From Drosophila miranda (Eukaryota; Arthropoda; Insecta; Diptera; Drosophilidae), in contig NW_022881603.1 in NCBI RefSeq assembly GCF_003369915.1, forward strand, positions 21,759,515 through 21,823,514: a stretch of 64,000 nt of DNA, written 5' to 3'. Made by a program: the position numbers and the translations under genes. Shown one piece after another: positions 44,826-53,537 of this stretch (the first letter of the stretch is position 1; the number at the start of each line of letters is the position of its first letter). The notes beneath the pieces were generated by a model. The model was not told the DNA's origin, made no database searches, and saw only the letters and a list, made by a program, of their open reading frames with translations.

Positions 44826-46001
44826 CTAAAACTGAAAAGTCAATAAAGAAAAGTCAAAAATCTTAATTCTAGTAACGTAATCTCGGGTCCCTCCAATGGG
44901 AACGGCCCGGCTGCGGGTAATTTTAATGCGAAAGCAAGTGCCGTCATGGACCTCCAGTCGCCGGACTCCCAGTCGGTAGGCGCGATCGCGTAAGAATACG
45001 GTGATGTTGGATATGAGGTCCCGGGGCAACTGTCGAGCTGGCGCGTTGGTCCGCCATTCGGGGGGTCTGCCCATTCCGGGTCGTCCTGCACCGCGGCTAC
45101 CGTAGGGTGGAGTCGGAGGATCTGCAGCAGGTCGGCCATCTCGCCATCCTCCAGCGGGAGGCTCTCTTCGGAGTCGAAGTCAACTACTCCCTCATCGGGA
45201 CGTTGTGGGGGTAGTCCGGCGTGGGCGGCTACGAGGGGAGGCGGGACGTCATCTGACCCCGACGGGTTGGCTGGTGCCCACTGCTGGTTCGCCTGGGGCG
45301 CGAAGCTCAGGCTCATGAGGGACCCGGAATCGGACCCTCCGTCGTCGCGTTGGGGTCCTACTTCCCCCCCTGTATCGCTTCCCGGATTCGTCCTCGTGGT
45401 GTACTGCTGGATGGGTGGCTGCCCGACCTTGACCGGCCAGGTTCCACTCGGCCCAAAGGGGCGAGTCCCATTCGTTCCCGCGAGCCAGTGGGTGTCTGTT
45501 CCCTTCGTCCTGCAGCGTGGACGCCAGGCTTTGAGCGTCGCGTATTATCGTCTCGTGCTCGTCGGTGTCCGTTGTCGCGTTGTCGTCGTCGATGGCAACC
45601 CCATAACTCCCGAACCAACGGCGATTCAGGGCGGCGACGTCGTGATTGGGCGCCGAGCGGACACCTGCGGTTGCGAAGCGGCCATCGGGCTCTACTTCCT
45701 CTTCGGCGTCGGTCCCCGGGTCCTGGGTTTGTTGGTCGATCCACCCTTGGATGGCTGCCGCGCGCTGGCCCCATGGCATCCTGTCCTGTTGTCGAAGTGT
45801 CGCCTCTCCGACCCGCCTCAGCTGGGCTTGACGGGAGGCGGATGGCCCATTGGGGTCGACGATCCAGCCGCGAGCCCGGTTTGTCGTTGGTTCGTCGGCA
45901 GGTGCCGGGACTTCAGGCAGCTGGTCTCCGCTAGGGTGTCCCGTCGTATCACCATTTGCCCCTAGGGGCCGAGCTTGCCTTCCGTCTCTTAGACGCTTCA
46001 T
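44826..46001 (-). pseudogene. Unassigned 3' coding region of the long-LTR element
   Basis: Read leftward, a 250-codon frame (46001-45249) rich in Arg, Asp, Pro and Gly with RRVRFRVPHEPELR at its end, overlapped by a second frame (45316-44840) and a third (45074-44826) containing LPRDLISNITVFL and GTRDYVTRIKIFD. The last looks like genuine coding sequence, so the three may be one gene with frameshifts. No polymerase, RNase H or integrase motif is visible. I cannot assign a function. Confidence 0.45.
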
Positions 46002-46480
46002 GTCTTCAGTCGATTCTAGGGAGAAAATGACTGTCGGTTAGAACCTGCCTGTCTTAACTAGAAGTATTAATACCCTCCCCCTATCCTGCTTGAGTGGTGC
46101 GAGTAAGAAGATGTTTACATTGGGTGTAGTACTTATCTAATCCCATAAGGGGATGTATACGTAGCTTACGGTTTCGTGGGTCGCGCCCCTTACGGGGCGA
46201 GGACGTGACGGTAGCGCGCTACCGTAAGTGGCCCTTGCGAAGTCGGCAGGTCATTCAGGTCTCTCCAACGTCGTTGGGTTCTCCTCGGGGTGGTCCACTC
46301 CGTAGAACGCCTTTAAGTCGGCTAAACTCGCAGTTTTCCTTCGTTTGCCTTGATGAACCTGTAGTCGAGGTTCACGGTAACTGGGTTAGTCGAGTCTGAT
46401 CCTTGAAAAGGGTTGCGTTGTCGACCGGCCGCGGCATCGGCTAACGGGGCGAGTTGATAATTCGTTGGGTGCGAGTTGGT
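46002..46480. other. Non-coding spacer in the body of the long-LTR element
   Basis: About 480 bp between the 3' frames and the protease-region frame. It includes a palindromic-looking patch near 46160-46225 (CCCCTTACGGGGCG and GTAGCGCGCTAC). No supported gene. Confidence 0.5.
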
Positions 46481-47575
46481 CTACCTTGACCCGCCCATGT
46501 CCTTCGGGCCGTGGTCTTCCAGGCGTAGCGGGTCGTGGTGTAGAGCGATGCTGGTTTCCCGTGGGGTCGTTCGCTCTGATTGAGCCGCACTGCTGGGCAT
46601 TTCTGATTTGGCTCGCGTCGATCGTGTTATATTTTTAGCGCCGTCGGGTCCGTCTCGGTCGGGGCTTAGATGTGTTGTCCATGTATTACTGCTGGGTCTG
46701 GCGTGGTCGGGGCTTAGAAGCGTTGTCCTTGTATTGCTGCTGGGTCTGGCGTGGTCGAGGCTTCGATGCGTTGATCTTGTATTGCTGCTGAGTCTGGCGT
46801 GGTCGAAACTTAGAAACGTTGTCCTGATGTTACTGCTGGTTCTGGCGTGGTCGTCGCTTAGCTCCGTTGTCTTGGTAGGGATACGCTGGGTGGTTTTCGA
46901 GGCAGACGGACTGGCCCTGGGTGTGTCCAGCGGTGTCGCAGTCGTCTCCGTCGAATCTTCGTTGCTTTGGGTGTTCTTCGAGGTGGACGGACTGGCCCTG
47001 GGTGTGTCCAGCGGTGTCGCAGTCGTCTCCGTCGAATCTTCGTTGCTTTGGGTGTTCTTCGAGGCGGACGGACTGGCCCTGGGTGTGTCCAGCGGTGTCG
47101 CAGTCGTCTCCGTCGAATCTTCGTTGCTTTGGGTGTTCTTCGAGGCGGACGGACTGGCCCTGGGTGTGTCCAGCGGTGTCGCAGTCGTCTCCGTCGAATC
47201 TTCGTTGATGGTTCTGGCGCGGTCGTATCGAATCGTGGGTGGGGTTCGGTCGCCCGCTGGGTCAACTGCAAGTACGCTCGTCCGCATTGTATTATGGCCT
47301 GGACGCCGCAAAGGAAATCGAGCCCCAGTATGATGTCGTCCACTACCATGGGTAGGACTAATAGAATCACCCGCGTTTCCTGTTGATCCAGACGCACCTT
47401 GACGGAAACTGCTTGCGTCACCTCACCGTCCGCCTGGCGGACGGTAGTCCTTATATTCCGTGCGTTCCCTCCGGTACTTACTTCATGAGCGATGCGTTGA
47501 CTGACGAACGACCGCGTTGCTCCCGTGTCGAGGGTAGCTGTGAGCGGTACTCCTTCGATGGTTACTTAAGGGATG
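46481..47575 (-). pseudogene. Retropepsin-like protease region followed by low-complexity tail
   Basis: On the minus strand the sequence around 47545-47420 reads LDTGATRSFVSQRIAHEV, a retroviral-type aspartic protease active site (DTGA), continuing with IILGLDFL near 47330. A Thr/Ser/Pro-rich tail follows, built from 81-bp repeats and short HARPSSNT-type repeats down to 46481. Frame changes separate protease and tail. Reverse transcriptase would normally come next but is absent. Confidence 0.68.
46890..47215. repeat. 81-bp tandem repeats (four units)
   Basis: Units starting near 46899, 46980, 47061 and 47142 share GGACGGACTGGCCCTGGGTG and CGTCGAATCTTCGTTG. The 27-codon period keeps frame and gives repeated NEDSTETTATPLDTPRASPS on the minus strand. 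Confidence 0.9.
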
Positions 47576-47577
47576 AG

Positions 47578-48818
47578 TTACTCCTGGGGGCCCTGGAGGT
47601 ATGTCTCCGATCGGATCCCTGACGAGCGGATACTCGGCCCGTTTCCCGACTCGGATAGCCTACAGCAGTCGATCGTCCGGATGCCGCGGCTGCCACACTC
47701 CCAACAGAATAGCACTCGCCGATTCCTGCATGAACTGCTGAAATGACCTTCCTCCCCGCAATTACGGCAGGCCCGGCGTGTGTTCACCGGCCGGTCTCCA
47801 TCCTGGGTCACTACGCGGCTTGCCGTCTCGGCGCTCCGGGAGGGCCCGGTGTCGTCTGGAGGAGCATGCTGTGGGGTGGATAAACCGGGTCCTTGGTATG
47901 ATGGCGTTCTGGCTTTCGTATTTGGGCGGTCGTTAGCTGGGTGGGTTTGTTCGCGGTCCCGCGTTGTCTCGTACGCTACTATCAATTGGGTCAGTTCTCG
48001 CAACGTCTCGAACTCATGTCTACGGGTGAACAGTTGGTATTCTGGCCGAAGGTTCTCGTAGATCCTGTCCAGCTCCCTGTCTGGAGTATACTGAGCTCGT
48101 TGCATCATGAGTCGGAGGTCGATCAAGTAGTCCTGAAAGGCTTCTCGGGGTCGTTGGCGACGGGAGCGGATCGTATCTTCCAAGCGCTGAAAGTATCGCG
48201 GGGGTAGGAAGAACTCCAAGAACTCCTTCCGGAACTCGGTCCATGGCTTGACTTGCATCTGGAACGTCCTAAACCACCCTTCTGCCTTGCCAGTTAGTAG
48301 CCCGGAGATGGCTCGCGGCAGTTGTGCAGGGCTTCCGCCATATGAGTCGACCCTTTCTTCCAACCGTTCGATGAAAGCCAGCGCATCCGAGTGTCCGTCG
48401 AACTTCAGACCCCAATTGAGCAGTTTATCAGCCAGGGCGGCGAAGGAAATTTCTTCCCTTCCGGGTCGCGAAGTTCCGGCTGCATCGGGGAAGCGGTGCT
48501 GGTGGTGATTGTCATCATGTCGCCGGTCAGTCGTGGTTTCAAGCCGGCCAGAGTCGCCGGTCCCGGCGACAGGGACGTGTTCCTCGGGCTTCTCGGGCTG
48601 GGCGCGCTGTCGAAGATCATTCCGAGCTCTTTGATCCGTTTTTCGATGGCAGTCGGATGCTCACCGCGCGAAATAAGGCCCGAGATCCGGCTGCGCAGTT
48701 CGTCCACTGTCCCGGTTTCACCGAGGCCGAATTCGGCGGCGATGGCCTGCAATTCGTCCTTGCGCCGATACGAAATCCACTGTACCCCCATGTCGAAGCA
48801 CGGTGGTCGAACTGGCAC
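47578..48818 (-). pseudogene. Gag of the long-LTR element (SAP-like, gag domain, CCHC knuckle), frameshifted
   Basis: Read leftward. 48818-48405 begins with a SAP-like motif (RRKDELQAIAAEFGL, VDELRSRISGLI). The retrotransposon gag domain then continues in another frame, 48363-47578, with GWFRTFQMQVKPWTEFRKEF and RRQRPREAFQDYLIDLR. A zinc knuckle CRNCGEEGHFSSSC (~47750) follows and a second Cys pair. The frame change is near 48450. The SAP-gag-CCHC order resembles gag proteins of some insect gypsy-group elements. The product would form the particle shell. Confidence 0.75.
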
Positions 48819-49199
48819 TTCGAGGTCTTCGCGTTTCCGACGGTAGTATCACGTATTGACCCTCCGGTAGAATCTTTTCTTAGGTAACGCACTGAATACC
48901 GGAGTCCTTGGGGCTAGTCACGGAAGCGCGGCGTATGCACGGTTAACGGTTGTCCAGTGGAGGCGTCCTTGGCGTCCTTGCTGCTTGGGGTCCTGGTCGA
49001 TAGTCCTTGCTATCGTTGTCCTTGGAATTGTCCTGACTGTTGATCCTGGCTAGGCCGGTCGATAGTCCTTGCTGTCGTTGTCCTGGGGATTGTCCTTGTG
49101 GTCCGTTGGATCTCGTCCCGTGGTGATGGCTGAACGCTGACTGATCACTTTGAAGGCCGGGCGTTTACTTTCGGCTATAGTTTTGTAGGCTGGGCTTTG

Positions 49200-49570
49200 A
49201 ATGATCACGCTGAAGACCGTGCATTGAATGACTGCTCTGAAGACCGGCGTTGACTGCTCGCGCTGAGGGTCGGGCATCGACTATCCTCGCTGAGGGCCGG
49301 GTGTTGACTATCGGCTATTGTTTTGTAGGCCGGGCATTGAATGATCGCGCTGAAGACTGGGCATTGAATGACTGCTCTGAAGACCGGGCGTTGACTGCTC
49401 GCGCTGAGGGTCGGGCATCGACTATCCTCGCTGAGGGCCGGGCGTTGACTATCGGCTATTGTTTTGTAGGCCGGGCATTGAATGATCGCGCTGAAGACCG
49501 GGCATCGAATGACTGCTCTGAAGACCGGGCGTTGACTATTCTCGCTGAGGGCCGGGCGTTGACTATCCTC
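49200..49570. repeat. 141-bp tandem repeats in the leader of the long-LTR element
   Basis: TGACTGCTCGCGCTGAGGGT occurs at 49251 and 49392 (141 bp apart) with a partial third unit after ~49525. Within each unit are shorter echoes (GGGCGTTGACT, GGGCATTGAATGA). An open minus-strand frame (49642-49205) runs through it but looks like repeat-driven translation. Confidence 0.8.
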
Positions 49571-50006
49571 TTCTGGGTCTGAGTACGAAATATATAGCCG
49601 GGCTGGTTGGTCTTCGGGGGGATTCCGGCCTCTACCGCTCACGACTCGCTGCTCGCCGCGTACGTGTCGCTCTCTCTCTAGCGATTTCTGCCCAGCTTGG
49701 GCTCGGTTCTATTTCTCTGCCGCCTCGCCGCGGCGCTCTCCTCCTCATGTGGGCGCAGCGGCCACGTGCTGACGCTATTGTTAGGGAGGTTAGGGAAGCC
49801 AGCCTCGGCTGTGCGTGAATAATGGGCGACCTCACGTGCGGTTTTTTTTTCAGAGATATACAGCTATTCTTGTCCTAATGATTCCGACTGGCCGTGCTTG
49901 CGCATGGTACAGTCCCGATTCCCCCTGCTACTCGTTTTTTTTTTTTTGTTTTTTTTTTTATCGACTGTTTCACTTAACGCCCCAAAACATAACGGAATCC
50001 CGGAGT
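49571..50006 (-). other. Leader between primer site and the repeat array
   Basis: GC-rich 49620-49800, then T-rich 49840-49965 including two poly-T runs. No supported gene. Confidence 0.5.
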
Positions 50007-50024
50007 CCCTGCTCGGGCGCCATT
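50007..50024 (-). other. Primer binding site of the long-LTR element
   Basis: Minus strand TGGCGCCCGAGCAGGGAC starts three bases after the CA end of the right LTR. It is like the common retroviral tRNA-Lys-type site (TGGCGCCCGAACAGGGAC) with one difference. Confidence 0.75.
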
Positions 50025-52277
50025 TGTAAGGAAGCGATCCTGGGCTGGGGTACATATCTCAGTCTACTCCAGGGTCGAAATTACAGCAATATTTATAATT
50101 TGCCGGGACTCCGTATTTCGGACCGACGATGGGGGACGGGGCCGCAGTCCCGCGGACGGGAGCGATCGTAGCGTGGGACGGGGCAGTTGGTTTCACCGAG
50201 AACACTCCGGTTATCGCCGAATAGCGCCTTCAGGGCCCCACCGAACTCAGAATCAATACGGAGGTCTTTACTATGCGATAATACCGACAGGTGTCGCCGA
50301 GAGTACCTAGGCTATCGCCGGACAGTACTTACGGGACCCTGTCGGCCTAAGAATTACTACGACGCGGAAAGGGGAACTTTGCTATGCGGGAATACCGACA
50401 AGTATCGCCGAGAGTACCTAGGCTATCGCCGGACGGTACTTACGGGACCCTGTCGGCCTAAGAATTACTACGACGCGGAAAGGGGAACTTTGCTATGCGG
50501 AAATACCGACAAGTATCGCCGAGAGTACCTAGGCTATCGCCGGACGGTACTTACGGGACCCTGTCGGCCCAAGAATTACTACGACGCGGAAAGGGGAACT
50601 TTGCTATGCGGAAATACCGACAAGTATCGCCGAAGGTACCTAGGCTATCGCCGGACGGTACTTACGGGACCCTGTCGGCCTAAGAATTACTACGACGCGG
50701 AAAGGGGAACTTTTCTATGCGGGAATACCGACAAGTATCGCCGAGAGTACCTAGGCTATCGCCGGACGGTACTTACGGGACCCTGTCGGCCTAAGAATTA
50801 CTACGACGCGGAAAGGGATATCGACGAGCATCACCGAGGGTGCCTAGGCAATCGCCGGATAGCACTTACGGGACACTGTCGAACTAAGAATTACCACGGG
50901 GGGGTCAGGGATATCGACAAGCATCGCCGAGGGCGCCTAGGCAATCGCCGGATAGCACTTACGGGACACCGCCGAACTAAGAATTACTACGAGTACGAGA
51001 ATACCGACGCGTATCGCCGAGAGCGCTTAGGCAATCGCCGGATAGCACTCACGGGACACTATCGGGCTAAACATTACTGCGAAAATCTTTATCATACAGG
51101 GCAGGTATCGCCGAGAGGGTTTAGGCAATCGCCGGACAGCCCCTTCGGGACCCAGGGAACTACGGGGATCAGGCGAGACACCAACAGGAGTCACCGGGGG
51201 CGCTTAGGCGATCGTCGGATAGCGGCCTCGGGACCCTGCGGGGTCACAAACTACGGGATGGGATCATGCGGAGGGAACGCCGACAGGTATCACCGGGAAC
51301 GCCTAGGCAATCGCCGGACAGCGGCCTCAGGATCCGGTCGGGCTACGAAGTACTGGATGGAATCACACAGGCTCGGGCAAGAGGCGGGAGGAAGGGCAGG
51401 GAAGATGAAGCCTCGGGCCTCCAGGTTCCCTAGTGTATAGATTGTTGGTGGTCGTGCTATGTTTCTGTTATATTACATTTCACTTTATTCTTTCTGGGTT
51501 CCCTACCTATCGCACCGCTCAGCAGCCCGTATGCACGTCCAGAGACTCGCTTACCCCTGAACTCCCGCGCTTGTATTCGTCGAAAGCCTCCTCTTCCCCG
51601 TGGGTACGGCGTAGATGCAGGATCTCCTCTGTGTCACTGATCGCGTTGGCGTGGATCCGGATTCCCGAACACGTCCGACTCCTACGACTGCTCCCAATCG
51701 ACTTTTCTTCTCCTTCCACGTTTTCCCAGCTCAGAGCCGGCGTTCTGCTGGCTCTCCGATCCAGCGTCAGAGTGGGCGGCTAGCGTCGTCATCTTCCGCG
51801 GCGGCAGAGGGCTGGCGCCGTCGTTCGGCGTCTACGCTGCGCCGGTGACTTTCGTCTCTCTGTTTCGCTGCTGGCGCGTCGTTACTTCGCTTTAGTTTTC
51901 CGCGTCTCTCTTCTGCCGTTGCTGCTGTGGGCTTACTGTTCCAGCGCTTCGTTGCTGCGTCGACGCTGGCGGCTTATCTTTTCGGCGCTTCTCGTCTTCG
52001 GCCGTCGCTGAATTGATGCTGTTGGCTACCGTTTCGGCTCTTGGTGTATTTCTCTCTCTCTTTGGCTTCCGCTGCGTGGTTGTTGTCGGGTTTTGTTTCT
52101 TGGTGTATTCCTCCCCGTTTTGGCGTCGGTGCCGTTAGGTTTCGGTTCGCCGTGATCGCGACTTGCCCCAAGTCAAAAATCTTAATTCTAGTAACGTAAT
52201 CTCGGGTCCCTCCAATGGGAAAATGACGGCGAACTGATGGGCGGAAAAAATGTGGGTGGAGCGTACGCTCCCTCACA
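50025..52277 (-). repeat. 5' LTR (right copy) of the long-LTR element, rearranged outer end
   Basis: Matches the left LTR from TGTAAGG onward but has fewer 111-bp units (about five) and lacks the segment corresponding to ~44460-44760. Near 52180-52220 it instead carries ~50 bp identical to body sequence at 44853-44903, then ~55 bp of other sequence ending CTCACA. It has therefore been rearranged. Confidence 0.75.
50260..50815. repeat. Tandem ~111-bp repeats in the right LTR
   Basis: About five units of the same sequence as 42110-43000, followed by diverged units to ~51390. A plus-strand frame is open through the whole field (50187-51440, 417 codons, repeated YRREYLGYRRTVLTGPC). Confidence 0.9.
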
Positions 52278-52291
52278 ATGCTATTATTATT

Positions 52292-52400
52292 ATTCGATAT
52301 CCCGTTGAATAATGCTGGCTAACTAAGACCCTTATCTCTGCCTATATAATTTTAAGCCATTGATGAATAAATTTTCTACAAGATTAGCTACTTTTAAATT
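52292..52400 (-). repeat. Dispersed promoter-bearing repeat, copy C (tail only)
   Basis: CGATATCCCGTTGAATAATGCTGGC through TGATGAATAAATTTTCTACAAG resembles the distal half of copies A and B. The half with motifs 1 and 6 is not present. The long-LTR element abuts this copy. Confidence 0.55.
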
Positions 52401-53270
52401 ATCCTTTTTATTGTATGATATCTTAAAACATGGTGTAAACATAAAATATCAACAGAAAACAAGCAACGTAAGTGAGTATGGAAAGTAACGTAATTTCTTT
52501 TTTGTAGCTTGTTAACCGGAGTATGGGCATTTGTCATATGTTGAGTGTCTTGTATAAATATCTCGATCCCGATACCTATTCTTGGCCTCTATAAGAAGAC
52601 AATTAGTAGAAATAAATCTTTGAAATAGCTTAAAAACAGAGGCTGAATAGTTTCTGCATTCATTGGAGCCTGAGATGACCAACATTTCCTCAAATCTATA
52701 ACATCCATTTCTCCAGGGTATTCAGAATGTCGCTCAATCTACGGCATGTTGAGAGACAATGCTGCTCGATTTCTTGGTGCGATTTTTTGTGCAACGAGGG
52801 ATGCCAAACTTGTTTACATTTCCGTTGGTTTCAATTTGGAGTATATTTTAGACTTTCTTTGCACAATAGATTTGTTCAGATCAGTTAATTAACACCCAAT
52901 ACGACTGCCATATATAAGGGTACTATAACTAGACTAGCGTGGGATTGGAAGATCCCAAATATCAAGGCAAAGGTGTATGAATTCTGGCTGTAGTTAGACT
53001 AAATTGTAATCAATTCTATATACATATATATATATACACAAAATGGTCATATAACACCAGAATTAAAGGCAAAGATAAATTATGTTTCCACCATTTGTGC
53101 GAAAAATAAGTTTTTCATCACGCACAGCTGATTCAGAGTAGCGCGCAAATACGCAATACGTTCAAAGTATAATTCTGCGGCTCTGTTGCTCTTCTGCTAC
53201 CAGTTCGACTACGCAGCCTAAATAGATTTCTTTGCGTCCTTGCCGCTTTCAAATTACTTCGTATCCAGAG
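52401..53270. other. Intergenic DNA upstream of the SPATA20-like gene
   Basis: AT-rich with a short ATATAT run near 53020-53040. No continuous coding frame. GC content rises from 53150 toward the gene. Confidence 0.55.
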
Positions 53271-53446
53271 ATGGAGTGTTTTGCTTCTGAACATATCAAA
53301 TTGATGTTGGTGGGTATATCAAAGCGCCTTCTTTTCACTGGGCCGATAAAAGATGGACCTTCACGTATTTTCGTCACTCGCAGCAGGCGTAGCGCCCCAG
53401 ACGCCACTGAGTCTGTTCCATCGCACTTGGCGTAGTCCTATCGAGT
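53271..53446 (+). pseudogene. Possible first exon of the SPATA20-like gene
   Basis: A frame from ATG 53271 with a basic, hydrophobic N-terminal stretch (KLMLVGISKRLLF, then SRIFVTRSRRSA) that would suit a mitochondrial targeting peptide. It meets a TAG at ~53433 and a possible donor GTAAGG at 53447. Whether it belongs to the gene below is uncertain. Confidence 0.35.
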
Positions 53447-53537
53447 AAGGGGAACACACAAAACTATAGTTTGTAAATCACGTTCAAGTCTCAATTTATT
53501 GTCAAATAGTTGGGGAGTAAGCCAAAATTACCGTGGA

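Larger units (their letters stand above)
41873..52277 (-). mobile_element. 10-kb LTR element with ~2-3 kb repeat-filled LTRs, gag-protease only
   Basis: Two long direct repeats (41873 to ~44760, and 50025 to ~52277) surround a 5-kb body whose genes read leftward. Outer ends begin TGTAAGG (41873) and end CTCACA (52277), with ATGC immediately outside both (41869-41872 and 52278-52281), a possible 4-bp target duplication. Minus-strand features: primer site at 50024-50007, gag, protease, then proline-rich frames and no recognisable reverse transcriptase, RNase H or integrase. It is probably a large non-autonomous gypsy-group derivative. It sits ~250 bp upstream of the clu promoter. Confidence 0.8.

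Noticed and set aside
45267-45965. 232-codon plus-strand frame in the long-LTR element
   Set aside because: Opposite to a minus-strand frame in GC-rich sequence where both strands stay open; no motif supports it.
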